From: JBQTIU01 sp052387815
Lineage (GTDB): Bacteria > Pseudomonadota > Alphaproteobacteria > CACIAM-22H2
Assembly: GCA_052387815.1 (NCBI GenBank)
Contig: JBQTIU010000074.1
Coordinates: 20,557 to 84,556, forward strand
Length of the DNA stretch: 64,000 nucleotides
Reading direction: 5' to 3'
In this document: in pieces, positions 25,649-34,594 of the stretch
How the letters are laid out: each line of letters starts with the position of its first letter
Numbering within the stretch: the stretch's first letter is position 1
Translations under genes and position numbers: made by a program
The notes under the pieces: generated by a model
Told to the model about the DNA's origin: nothing
Databases searched by the model: none
What the model saw: the letters and a program-made list of their open reading frames with translations, nothing else

Positions 25649-28600
25649 ATGGCGGACAAGACGGGCGGGCATCTCGCCGCCGTGCCGAGGATCGAGGCGG
25701 AACCGCCCGCCCGACCCTATGCTCCGCCGCCCCGCGCCGGGTTCGAGGACGCGACCCGCCGCCGGCATCGCGGCGCCGTGGTCGCCGGCGCGGCGACGAT
25801 CGCTTGGCTCGCGCTGTCGGCCTGGTACATCGATTCCCGGATCGGCTGGGCCTCGCTCGCCGATTTGCTGCCGCACGAACTCGGGCTGGCGGTCAGCGGC
25901 GTCGCCACGCCGCTGATCCTGCTATGGCTGGTCGTGTTCTTGATGGCGCGCGGGACGGAATTGCGGCGCCACGCCCGGCTGTTGCGCGAACAACTTGCTG
26001 CCCTCACCTACCCGGCCGAAGGCGCGGAAGCGAACATCGAAACCATCGCCGACAGCCTGCGCCAGCAGGCCGCTGCCCTCACCGAGGCCTCCGAGCTGGC
26101 GGCCTCCCGGCTCGCCTTGAGCCGGCAGGCGCTGCGAGAGCAGACGGGCGAACTGGCGACGGCCTCGGAGCAGGCCAGCTTGCGGGCGAGCCAAGTGATG
26201 GCCACGCTGCGGCGTCATGCCGACGCGCTCGAGGGCATTTCGGCCGTGCTCGCAACCCGCGTCCAGGCCGTCGAGGGGGCGGCGCGGAGCCAAGCCGAGG
26301 CGCTGGCCGCCGCCTCCGAGCGGGCGGCCTCGGCCTCGCGCACGCTGAGCGAGACCGTGCGCCAGCAAGGGGACGAGCTGGCGGCGGCCAGCGAGCGCTC
26401 GGCGGCCGGCGCCGCCGCCATCCGCGCCGCGCTCGCTCATGAGGCGCGCGAGCTTGGGTTGGCCGTGGAACGGGCGGCGGCACAGACCGAGGAGATGCGC
26501 GCGGCGCTCGGCCAGCAGGCGGGCGAGCTCGACGCGGCAACCGAGCGGGCGGCGGTGCGCACGCGCGAGTTCGGCGCGGCGTTCCGCCGCCACGCCGAGG
26601 CGTTCGCCGAGGCTGCCGACCAGGCCGGGGAACGCAGCGAGTCCGCTGGCCAGAAACTGGAGAGCCAGGCCCAAGCATTGGCGCGCGTCGCGCGCGAGCT
26701 CTCGGCCCAAGGCGAGGCCGCCGAGGCCGCGTTGCAGCGTCACTCCGGCGAGCTCGCGCAAGCGGCGGGTGCGGCCATCGAGCGGATCGACGCCGCCGGG
26801 GCGGCGTTGGGCTCGCGCACCGACGAGCTCGGCGCTGCCGCGCTCAAGGCCAATCGCTTAAGCGCGGCGCTGGGCGCCGAGACGCACAACCTCGGCGCAG
26901 CGCTGGAGCGGCTGTCGGCGCGGGCGGAGACGGCCGGCGATGCGGTCCGCCGCCAGGGTCACGAGCTCGGCGTCGTCGCCGACCAGACCACGGTCCGCGT
27001 CCGCGCCGCCGGCGAGGCTTTCCTCAAGCAGTCGCAGGCGATGGCGGCGGAGGCCGGGCAGGGCCTTGGGCGCGTGGCCGGATTCGGGGCCGCCATCGGG
27101 GCGGCGGCGGAGGGCCTGGCGGCGGGCGCCGAGCGCGCGCAGGCGGCCGGCGACGCCTTCCGACGCCACGCCGGGGAACTCGCCGCCGGCGGCCAAGCGG
27201 CGGGCCGGGCGGCCGAGGAATCGGGCGCGCGCATGCAAGCCGCGGCCGCGGCGCTCGATAGCCAGCTCGAGGGCCTGGCCGCGGCCGGGGCGCGGGCGAG
27301 CGAATGGTTCGAGGCGGCCCGCCAGAGCTGGCGCGCGGGGAGCGCGGAGTTCGAGGCCGCGGCGGCGCGGGCGGATGGCGCCAATGCCGGTCTCGAGGCC
27401 AGGGCGCAGCACCTGGCGGCGGCGATGGAGCGGGCCACGGCGCGGGTCGAGGCCACCGGCGAGGCCGTCAAGCGCCGGGCCGACGACCTCGCCCAGGGCG
27501 TCGATCGGGCCGCGGCAAGGTTGGAGGCGGCCGGCGAGGGGATCGGCCACACGGTCGGCGAGTTTACCGCCGGCGCCGACCAGGCGGCGGCGCGACTGGG
27601 AGAGGCCGGCGACGCCGTTCGCCAGCGCCTGGCCGAGCTCGCCGGCGCCTCGACCGCGACCGGGACGACGCTCGCCGAGCTCGGCGAGCGCCTCGGGCAG
27701 CAGTCCCGCGACCTCGCCGCCGCGGCGGGCGAGGCCGCCCAGCGCCTTGAGGCGAGGGGCGAGGCGCTCGCGGAGCGCAGCGGCGATCTCGCCGGCGCGG
27801 CCGAGCTTGTCGAAGGAAGGCTCGGCGCCGTTGCCGCGCGGCTCAAGGACAACGCCGTGGCACTCGCCGCGGCGGCCGACAAGGCGGCGCAGGGGAGCGA
27901 GGCGGTGGGCGCGGCGCTGTTGCGCCGGGCGGCCGAGCTGGCCAGCATCACCGACCGCGGTGTCGAGCGCATGGGCACCGCCGGGGAGGCGCTCGCGGAG
28001 CAGGAGCGCACGCTCCTCGACGTGCTCGCGCGCGCCGCGACCGGGGCCGGCGAGCTGGTGTCCGCGCTCAGGGCACAAGCGGGTCAGCTCGGCGCCCTCG
28101 CCGCCGAGGCCGGCCAGCGGCTTGCCGAGGTCTTGGCGGAGCTCGACCGCCGCTCGCACGAGGTCGCCGGCGCCGCCGCGCGCGCCCAGGCCGGGCTGGA
28201 GGCGAGCGGCGAGGCCTTCGACCGCCGCGCCCGCGAGTTGACTGCGGCGGGCGATGAGGGCGCGGCGCGCCTCGATGCGCTCGGCGATTCGTTCCGATCG
28301 CGCACCGCGGAGGTGATGCTTGCCGCCGCGCAGGCCGCGGCGCGCATCGCCGCGATCGGCGATGCCTTCGGCCGCCAGGCGCACGAGCTGGCCCGCGCCT
28401 CGGGCGAGGCGCAGGCGGCGATGGGCGAAGCCGAACGGCGGCTTGGCAAGGAGGCCCGGCTGGTCGCCGCGGCGAGCGCGGAAAGCGGCGCGGCGGCGAC
28501 CAGCGCCGGCGCCGCCTTCCGCCGCCAGGCGGAGGACTTGGTGGCGGCCTCGACCGCCGCCCGGGCCCAGGCCGAGGCGCTCGCCGCGGGCGAATTCGCG

Positions 28601-28978
28601 GCCAGGCGCGCCAGCTTCCTGCGCGCCGCGCGGGGGATCGTCGATGCCCTCGATTCGCTGGCGATCGATTTCAGCCGCACGCTCGATCCCACCGTCTCCG
28701 AGCGGGTGTTGCGCGAGTATCTGGCGGGCGACCGGGGAATCTTCGTGCGCCGGCTCCTGAAGCTCGATGTCGGCGAGGCTGGGCCGCTCATCAAGCGCAA
28801 GCTCGCGGAAGATCCCGAGTTCCGCAAATACGTCTTGGACTACCTCTCGCAATTCGAGAAGCTGCTCGCCGACGCCAAGGAGAGCGATGCGGAAAACATC
28901 CTGTCCTCGGCCTTCCTGACCTCGGACGTGGGCAAGCTCTACGTGGTGCTGGCCAACATTCTCGGCCGCAAGGGGTAA
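25649..28978 (+). CDS. Membrane-anchored protein with about 30 tandem 25-residue helical repeats
   Basis: A 1,109-residue protein without a family I can name. After a Pro-rich start come two membrane segments (about 40-60 and 80-101), then a rod from about residue 133 to 985 made of near-perfect 25-residue repeats. The typical repeat starts with Gly, has a hydrophobic residue at 4, Arg at 5-6, Glu-Leu at 10-11 and Arg near 21, and is otherwise Ala-rich. A few copies are 21 residues long. A non-repetitive, charged C-terminal domain (about 985-1109; FLRAARGIVDALDSLAIDFSR, LTSDVGKLYVVLANILGRKG) follows. The ATG at 25649 has AGAAGGGGG before it; a TTG six codons earlier is possible. I infer a long cytoplasmic rod anchored to the inner membrane. 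Automatic tools may label it kinesin-like or apolipoprotein-like because of composition. Confidence 0.85.
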   Translation: MADKTGGHLAAVPRIEAEPPARPYAPPPRAGFEDATRRRHRGAVVAGAATIAWLALSAWYIDSRIGWASLADLLPHELGLAVSGVATPLILLWLVVFLMARGTELRRHARLLREQLAALTYPAEGAEANIETIADSLRQQAAALTEASELAASRLALSRQALREQTGELATASEQASLRASQVMATLRRHADALEGISAVLATRVQAVEGAARSQAEALAAASERAASASRTLSETVRQQGDELAAASERSAAGAAAIRAALAHEARELGLAVERAAAQTEEMRAALGQQAGELDAATERAAVRTREFGAAFRRHAEAFAEAADQAGERSESAGQKLESQAQALARVARELSAQGEAAEAALQRHSGELAQAAGAAIERIDAAGAALGSRTDELGAAALKANRLSAALGAETHNLGAALERLSARAETAGDAVRRQGHELGVVADQTTVRVRAAGEAFLKQSQAMAAEAGQGLGRVAGFGAAIGAAAEGLAAGAERAQAAGDAFRRHAGELAAGGQAAGRAAEESGARMQAAAAALDSQLEGLAAAGARASEWFEAARQSWRAGSAEFEAAAARADGANAGLEARAQHLAAAMERATARVEATGEAVKRRADDLAQGVDRAAARLEAAGEGIGHTVGEFTAGADQAAARLGEAGDAVRQRLAELAGASTATGTTLAELGERLGQQSRDLAAAAGEAAQRLEARGEALAERSGDLAGAAELVEGRLGAVAARLKDNAVALAAAADKAAQGSEAVGAALLRRAAELASITDRGVERMGTAGEALAEQERTLLDVLARAATGAGELVSALRAQAGQLGALAAEAGQRLAEVLAELDRRSHEVAGAAARAQAGLEASGEAFDRRARELTAAGDEGAARLDALGDSFRSRTAEVMLAAAQAAARIAAIGDAFGRQAHELARASGEAQAAMGEAERRLGKEARLVAAASAESGAAATSAGAAFRRQAEDLVAASTAARAQAEALAAGEFAARRASFLRAARGIVDALDSLAIDFSRTLDPTVSERVLREYLAGDRGIFVRRLLKLDVGEAGPLIKRKLAEDPEFRKYVLDYLSQFEKLLADAKESDAENILSSAFLTSDVGKLYVVLANILGRKG

Positions 28979-29006
28979 CGGATTTCACCGGTCGAGAAGA
29001 CGTACC

Positions 29007-29052
29007 GTAGGGGCGAGGCGTTGCGCCGCCGGTCTCGAGACCCGCCCGGGCC
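29007..29052. repeat. Partial modular hairpin repeat abutting the secA stop codon
   Basis: GTAGGGGC opens the unit, followed by a GGTCTCGAGACC stem. The unit ends directly at the secA stop codon (29053-29055) and lacks a full right-hand module. It occupies the convergent gap between the coiled-coil gene and secA and may serve both as a terminator. Confidence 0.7.
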
Positions 29053-31767
29053 TTACACCCGGCCGTGGCAGTGCTTGTACTTGCGGCCCGACCCGCAAGG
29101 GCACGGCGCGTTGCGCGCCACCTTGCCCCAGCTCGAGCGGTCGGCCGGGTCGAGCGCCGGCCCGGCGCGCCGGCCGGTCGGCCGCAAGGCCAGGCGCGCC
29201 GGCCCGCTCGCCGCCCCCGCTTCGGCCATCGCCAGCTCGGGCTGTGCCGCGGGCCAGGGCGCGGGCTCGGCCGGCGCTTCGTCGGGACCCGAGACGCGCA
29301 GCTGGACATGGCTCAAGACCGCGGTCACGTGCTCGCGCAGCGACTGCAGCATGCGTTCGAACATCTCGAACGCCTCGCGCTTGTATTCGTTCAAGGGGTC
29401 GCGCTGGCCGTAGGCGCGCAAATTGATGCCTTGGCGTAGATGGTCGAGGTTCAGCAGGTGTTCCTTCCAGGCCTGGTCGAGCAGTTGCAGGAGCACGCTC
29501 TTCTCGGCCATGCGCATGATGTCGGGCCCGATATTGGCCGCCTTCTCCGCCATCTTGCGGTCGACCGCGTCGGTAAGGCGCGCCTTGATCTCCTGGTCGG
29601 CGATGCCTTCCTCCTTGGCCCACTCGGCGATCGGCAGCTCGAGGCCGAAGATGCGCCACGCCTCCTCGTGCAGCGCGTGGGTGTCCCATTTCTCGGCGTA
29701 GGCGTTTTCCGGGATGCACCGCGCGATCAGCGAGTCGATCGTCGCGTGGCGCATGTCCAGGATCTGGTCGGCGACCTCGCTCGCCCGCATCAGGTCCTTG
29801 CGTTGCTCGTAGACGACCTTGCGCTGGTCGTTCATCACGTCGTCGAATTTGAGGAGCTGCTTGCGGATATCGAAGTTCCGCGCCTCGACCTTTTGCTGGG
29901 CCTTCTCGAGCGCGCGGTTGATCCACGGATGGATGATCGCCTCGCCCTCCTTGAGGCCGAGCTTGCGCAACATCCCGTCCATGCGATCCGACCCGAAGAT
30001 CCGCATCAGGTCGTCCTCGAGCGACAGGAAGAACTTCGAGTCGCCCGGATCGCCCTGGCGGCCGGAGCGGCCGCGGAGCTGGTTGTCGATGCGCCGGCTC
30101 TCGTGCCGCTCGGTGCCGACCACGAACAGGCCGCCGGCCTTGACGACCACCTCTTTCGCCTCCGCCACCTCGGCGCGGATCGCTGCCTGCCGGCGCGCCA
30201 CCTCCTCGGGGTCGGCGAGGTCCGCAAGTTCGTGCTTGACGCGCATGTCGAGGTTGCCGCCGAGCTGGATGTCGGTGCCGCGGCCCGCCATGTTGGTGGC
30301 GATCGTCACCGCGCCCACCCGTCCTGCCTGGGCGATGATCATGGCTTCCTGCTCGTGGTAGCGGGCGTTCAGCACGTTGTGCGGAATCTTCTTCTTCTTG
30401 AGGAGCAAAGAGAGCGCCTCCGACTTCTCGATGCTGACCGTCCCCACCATGACCGGCTGCTGGCGCGCGCGGCACTCCTCGATGAGGGCGATGACGGCCT
30501 CCGCTTTCTCGCCCGCGGTCCTATAGACCTCGTCGTCCTGGTCGTCGCGCACGCATGGCAGATTGGTCGGCGCCTCGACCACGTCGAGCTTGTAGATTTC
30601 GGCGAATTCCGAGGCCTCGGTCATCGCCGTCCCGGTCATGCCGGCGAGCTTGGGATAGAGGCGGAAATAGTTCTGGAAGGTGATCGAGGCGAGGGTTTGG
30701 TTCTCCATCTGCACGCTCACGCCCTCCTTGGCCTCGAGCGCCTGGTGCAGCCCTTCCGAGTACCGCCTTCCTTCCATCATGCGGCCGGTGAACTCGTCGA
30801 TGATGACGATCTTGCCGTCCTTGACGATGTAGTCGGTGTCGCGGGCGAACAGCTTGTGGGCGCGCAGCGCCTGGTTGGCGTGGTGGACGAGCGACACGTT
30901 GGCGAGGTCGTAAAGCCCGCCGCCCTTCAACAGGTTCGCTTCGCTGAGCAAGCGCTCCATCGTCTCGCTGCCCGCCTCGGTGAGCGAGACCGCGCGCACC
31001 TTCTCGTCCTTCTCGTAGTCCTCCGGCGCGAGCCGGGGGATCAATTTGTCGGCCGCCATGTACAGTGCCGAGGAATCGTCGGTGGGACCCGAGATGATGA
31101 GCGGCGTGCGCGCCTCGTCGATCAGGATGCTGTCGACCTCGTCGACGATGGCGTAGAAGAACGGGCGCTGGACCATGTGGTCGAGGCGGAACTTCATGTT
31201 GTCGCGCAGGTAGTCGAATCCGAACTCGTTGTTGGTGCCGTAGGTGACGTCGCAGGCATACTGGGCGCGCCGCTCGTCGTCGGTGAGCCCGTGCACGATG
31301 CAGCCCACCGACAGGCCGAGAAACTTGTAGATCCGCCCCATCCATTCGGCGTCGCGCCGGGCGAGGTAGTCGTTGACCGTGACCACGTGCACGCCCTTGG
31401 CCGGGAGCGCGTTGAGGTAGACGGACAGCGTGGCCACCAGCGTCTTGCCTTCCCCGGTCTTCATCTCGGCGATCATGCCGCGGTGGAGCACGATGCCGCC
31501 CACCAACTGGACGTCGAAGTGGCGCTGGCCCAGCGTCCGTTTGGCCGCCTCGCGCACCGTCGCGAAGGCGTCGATGAGGAGATCGTCGATGGGCTCGCCT
31601 TGGGACAGCCGCTCCTTGAGCCACGGCGTGCGGGCGCGCAGATCGTCGTCGGACAGTTTCTCGAGCCCGGCTTCGAGGGCGTTGATGGCCGCGACGTATC
31701 TCTGCATCCCCTTGAGAATGCGGTCGTTGGCGGTGCCGAACAGCCGGCGGGCGATGACCCCGAACAT
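29053..31767 (-). CDS. secA: Protein translocase ATPase subunit SecA
   Basis: Motor that drives unfolded preproteins through SecYEG. The 904-residue product is full length. Walker A is MKTGEGKTLVA near residue 98, the DEAD-type Walker B VDEVDSILIDEARTP, and the helicase motif in NMAGRGTDIQLGG. The C-terminal zinc-binding tail CPCGSGRKYKHCHG interacts with SecB. The ATG at 31767 (MFGVIARRLFG) is the canonical alphaproteobacterial start; the frame is open further upstream but has no reason to start there. Divergent from the ppiC-type gene, a common alphaproteobacterial arrangement. Confidence 0.97.
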   Translation of the reverse strand: MFGVIARRLFGTANDRILKGMQRYVAAINALEAGLEKLSDDDLRARTPWLKERLSQGEPIDDLLIDAFATVREAAKRTLGQRHFDVQLVGGIVLHRGMIAEMKTGEGKTLVATLSVYLNALPAKGVHVVTVNDYLARRDAEWMGRIYKFLGLSVGCIVHGLTDDERRAQYACDVTYGTNNEFGFDYLRDNMKFRLDHMVQRPFFYAIVDEVDSILIDEARTPLIISGPTDDSSALYMAADKLIPRLAPEDYEKDEKVRAVSLTEAGSETMERLLSEANLLKGGGLYDLANVSLVHHANQALRAHKLFARDTDYIVKDGKIVIIDEFTGRMMEGRRYSEGLHQALEAKEGVSVQMENQTLASITFQNYFRLYPKLAGMTGTAMTEASEFAEIYKLDVVEAPTNLPCVRDDQDDEVYRTAGEKAEAVIALIEECRARQQPVMVGTVSIEKSEALSLLLKKKKIPHNVLNARYHEQEAMIIAQAGRVGAVTIATNMAGRGTDIQLGGNLDMRVKHELADLADPEEVARRQAAIRAEVAEAKEVVVKAGGLFVVGTERHESRRIDNQLRGRSGRQGDPGDSKFFLSLEDDLMRIFGSDRMDGMLRKLGLKEGEAIIHPWINRALEKAQQKVEARNFDIRKQLLKFDDVMNDQRKVVYEQRKDLMRASEVADQILDMRHATIDSLIARCIPENAYAEKWDTHALHEEAWRIFGLELPIAEWAKEEGIADQEIKARLTDAVDRKMAEKAANIGPDIMRMAEKSVLLQLLDQAWKEHLLNLDHLRQGINLRAYGQRDPLNEYKREAFEMFERMLQSLREHVTAVLSHVQLRVSGPDEAPAEPAPWPAAQPELAMAEAGAASGPARLALRPTGRRAGPALDPADRSSWGKVARNAPCPCGSGRKYKHCHGRV

Positions 31768-31822
31768 GAACGAAAACCCCGGAGGAGGAAAAAGCGATCT
31801 CGCGAAGAGAGAGCGAGATTGA

Positions 31823-31851
31823 CAGATAGGCGCACGGCCGCGCTGTGTCAA
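31823..31851 (-). promoter_or_regulatory. Candidate sigma70 promoter for secA
   Basis: On the minus strand TTGACA (31851-31846) and TATCTG (31828-31823) are separated by 17 bp, 56 bp upstream of the secA ATG. A second TTGACA on the plus strand at 31819-31824 makes the site roughly symmetrical and could serve the divergent gene, but no good -10 follows it. Confidence 0.5.
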
Positions 31852-31966
31852 CGTTGCCGCCCGCGATCGCCGCGGCTGCGAGCCGGCGCTTGTGCGCTGG
31901 CCGGCCGATGTGCATGATGGCGTCCACGCCCCGCGCGTCGCTCGGGGTTCGGAAAGGATCGAGGAC

Positions 31967-32824
31967 ATGGTGAAATTCGGGCCTCGGGCCATGGTTTTAG
32001 GCGGCTTTTTCGCGGTCTTTCCCGGGCTCGCGTCCGGCGCGCTTGCCCAGGCGCCCAAGCCGCTCGATGTCGCCGCCGACCCGGTGGTGGCGGCGGTCGG
32101 CGACCAGCCGATCTACCGCTCCGACGTCTTGGCGGTCCATCGCACGCTGCCGGCGCAGTTCCAGCAGGTGCCGATCGAGGTGCTGTTCCCCGCCGTCGTC
32201 GAGCGGCTGATCGACGCCAAGCTGATCGCCGCCGCCGGCCGCAAGGAAGGTCTCGACCAGGATGCCGCGGTCCAGCGGCGGATCGCGCAGTTCGCGGAAC
32301 GGGTGATCCAGGAAGTTTACCTCAACCGCCGCCTCGAGGCCGGGCTGAACGAGAACGGGATCCGCCGGCGCTACGAGCAATTCGTCAAGGACAATCCCGC
32401 CAAGGAGCAGATCGGCGCCCGGCACATCCTGGTGCGCACCGAAGTCGAGGCCCGCGAGGTGATCGCCGAACTCAAGGGCGGCGCCGATTTCGCGAACCTG
32501 GCGAAAGCCAAATCGATCGATCCGACCGGCAAGCAGCAGGGCGGCGAGCTCGGCTATTTCAGCCGCGACGAGATGGTGGCGGAGTTCTCGGAGGCCGCCT
32601 TCCGGCTCAAGGACGGCGAGACCACCCAGACCCCGGTCCGCACGCAATTCGGCTGGCATGTGATCATGGTGATCGGCCGCCGCTCCGCCGCTCCGCCCCT
32701 CGAGGAGGTTCGCGAGCAACTCGTCTCGCAGATGTCCCAGGACATCATGAACGAAACCGTGGCCAAGCTGCGCGAGGGCGCGAGCATCGAGCGTTTCAAT
32801 TTCGACGGCTCGGCGCGCAACTGA
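31967..32824 (+). CDS. Periplasmic peptidyl-prolyl cis-trans isomerase, parvulin (PpiC/SurA-like)
   Basis: Folding helper for exported and outer-membrane proteins, 285 residues. A signal peptide is seen (hydrophobic 8-25, cleavage near ALAQA). A SurA-like N-terminal chaperone region precedes the rotamase domain at about 145-245, with ARHILV at its start and YFSRDEMV and TQFGWHVIMV as parvulin signatures. Divergent from secA and followed by argJ, as in many alphaproteobacteria. Confidence 0.9.
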   Translation: MVKFGPRAMVLGGFFAVFPGLASGALAQAPKPLDVAADPVVAAVGDQPIYRSDVLAVHRTLPAQFQQVPIEVLFPAVVERLIDAKLIAAAGRKEGLDQDAAVQRRIAQFAERVIQEVYLNRRLEAGLNENGIRRRYEQFVKDNPAKEQIGARHILVRTEVEAREVIAELKGGADFANLAKAKSIDPTGKQQGGELGYFSRDEMVAEFSEAAFRLKDGETTQTPVRTQFGWHVIMVIGRRSAAPPLEEVREQLVSQMSQDIMNETVAKLREGASIERFNFDGSARN

Positions 32825-32921
32825 GCGGTCCCTCGCCCGTCTCCTTCGCGCCGCGCGAGGGCCGGGCCGAGTCGCGACGTCGCGCCACCCGAGTCCTAGC
32901 CCCCTTGCGATTTCGTTCGCC

Positions 32922-34151
32922 ATGCCGACCCGCTCGCCTCTCGCCCCCGACCGCTTTCCCGACCTGCCGCCGCTCTCCGGGGTGCGCCTGGCGTCCGGGT
33001 GCACGAGCATGCGCTACCGAAATCGCGACGACCTGTTGCTGGTCGAGCTCGCCCCGCGGACCGCCATCGCCGGGGTGTTCACCGCCTCGCTGACCGCCTC
33101 GCCGCCCGTCGAATGGGGCCGGCGGATGGTCCGGCGCGGCAAGGCGCGCGCGCTGGTGGTCAACGCCGGCAATGCCAACGCCTTCACCGGCCGCGCCGGG
33201 CGCCAGGCGGTGGAGGCGAGCGCCGCTTCGTGCGCCAAGCTGTTCGGCTGCAAGCCCTCCGAGGTCTTCCCGGCGTCGACCGGAACCATCGGGGAGAAGC
33301 TGCCGGTGGACAAGATCATCGCCCACCTGCCGGCCCTCGGCGAGGCCCTGTCGCCGGCCGGCTGGCCGGCGGCCGCGGCCGCGATCATGACCACCGACAC
33401 CTTCCCCAAGGGAGCGACGCGCCGGGCGGAGATCGGCGGCCGCCCGGTCGTCATCAACGGCATCGCCAAGGGCTCGGGCATGATCGCGCCGGACCTGGCG
33501 ACCATGCTCGCGTTCCTTTTCACCGACGCCAAGCTCGCGCCCGCCGTCCTCGCGCCGCTGCTCGCGCGCGCCGCCGCCCGGTCGTTCAACTGCATCACCG
33601 TCGACGGCGACACGTCGCCCAGCGACACGCTGCTCTTGTGTGCGACCGGTAAGGCCCGGCATCCGCGCATCGGCGCCGCCGCCGATCCGGGCCTCGCCTC
33701 GTTTCGCAGGGCGCTCGAGGCCGTCACCCTCGATCTTGCGCACCAGGTCGTGCGCGACGGAGAGGGCGCCCAGAAATTCATCGCCATCGCGGTCGCGGGC
33801 GCGGCTTCGGCCGCCGCCGCGCGCCGCATCGGGCTGACGATCGGCAACTCGCCCCTGGTCAAGACGGCGCTGGCCGGCGCCGACCCCAATTGGGGCCGCA
33901 TCGTCGCCGCCATCGGCCGCTCCGGCGAGCAGGCCGATCGCGACCGGTTGTCGATCCGGATCGGCGGCATCCTGGTCGCCGACAAGGGCGAGGTCGCGCC
34001 CGGCTACGACGAGACCCCCGTGGCCCGCCACCTGCAAGGTCGCGAGATCCGGATCGAGGTCGATGTCGGGATCGGGCGCGGGCGGGCCGAGGTGTGGACC
34101 TGCGATTTGACGCACGGCTATATCGATATCAATGCCAGCTACCGGAGCTGA
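32922..34151 (+). CDS. argJ: Bifunctional glutamate N-acetyltransferase / amino-acid N-acetyltransferase
   Basis: Recycles the acetyl group between N-acetylornithine and glutamate in cyclic arginine synthesis, and may also make N-acetylglutamate from acetyl-CoA. The 409-residue precursor is expected to cleave itself before Thr194 in the LATML motif, giving alpha and beta chains. KGSGMIAPD just upstream and the oxyanion TGT in ASTGTIGE support activity. The NPLVKTALAG-like segment and ADPNWGRI are family marks. The C terminus overlaps the mutT start by 20 bp. Confidence 0.96.
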   Translation: MPTRSPLAPDRFPDLPPLSGVRLASGCTSMRYRNRDDLLLVELAPRTAIAGVFTASLTASPPVEWGRRMVRRGKARALVVNAGNANAFTGRAGRQAVEASAASCAKLFGCKPSEVFPASTGTIGEKLPVDKIIAHLPALGEALSPAGWPAAAAAIMTTDTFPKGATRRAEIGGRPVVINGIAKGSGMIAPDLATMLAFLFTDAKLAPAVLAPLLARAAARSFNCITVDGDTSPSDTLLLCATGKARHPRIGAAADPGLASFRRALEAVTLDLAHQVVRDGEGAQKFIAIAVAGAASAAAARRIGLTIGNSPLVKTALAGADPNWGRIVAAIGRSGEQADRDRLSIRIGGILVADKGEVAPGYDETPVARHLQGREIRIEVDVGIGRGRAEVWTCDLTHGYIDINASYRS

Positions 34152-34590
34152 AGCGGACGGCGGCGAGGGACGAGGCGAGCCCGAGGGGTGCTTGCCGAGC
34201 GTCCTCGTCGCCGCCGTGGCGCTCCTCGATGCCGACAACCGGGTCCTGCTGGCGCGCCGGCCGCCGGGCAAGGCGATGGCCGGCCTGTGGGAGTTTCCCG
34301 GCGGCAAGGTCGACCCCGGGGAGACGCCCGAGGCGGCCCTGGTCCGCGAGTTGGCGGAGGAACTGGGGATCCATATCGAGACCGCCTGCCTCGCCCCCTT
34401 CACCTTCGCCTCGCATCGCTACCGGGAGTTCCACCTGCTCATGCTGCTGTATCTGTGCCGGCGCTGGCGGGGCGAGGTGCGGGCGCGCGAGGGCCAGGAA
34501 TTGACCTGGGTCAAGCCGGCGCGGCTCGGCGATCTGGCGATGCCGCCCGCCGACCGGCCGCTCATCGCCCTGCTGCGCGATTATCTGTGA
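34132..34590 (+). CDS. mutT: Nudix hydrolase, MutT type (8-oxo-dGTP diphosphatase)
   Basis: Cleans 8-oxo-dGTP from the nucleotide pool. The 152-residue product has the Nudix box at about 57-79: GGKVDPGE followed by REL and EELGI, with all catalytic glutamates. The start at 34132 overlaps the end of argJ by 20 bp; a downstream GTG (V near residue 24) would also keep the full domain. The argJ-mutT pairing is common in alphaproteobacteria. Confidence 0.92.
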   Translation: MPATGAEADGGEGRGEPEGCLPSVLVAAVALLDADNRVLLARRPPGKAMAGLWEFPGGKVDPGETPEAALVRELAEELGIHIETACLAPFTFASHRYREFHLLMLLYLCRRWRGEVRAREGQELTWVKPARLGDLAMPPADRPLIALLRDYL

Positions 34591-34594
34591 GGCG

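Noticed and set aside
26858..28852. Very long antisense open frame within the 25-residue-repeat gene (and others at 3322-5235, 29440-31917 and 43556-46069)
   Set aside because: High GC leaves few stop codons on any strand. The translated products are repetitive or Arg/Ala/Pro-rich with no motifs, whereas the sense products have clear domains.
25649..28978. Identification as a kinesin-like, apolipoprotein or chemoreceptor protein
   Set aside because: Only Ala/Arg/Glu composition and helicity suggest it. There is no motor ATP-binding motif, and no conserved receptor hairpin tip such as the usual chemoreceptor core was found.
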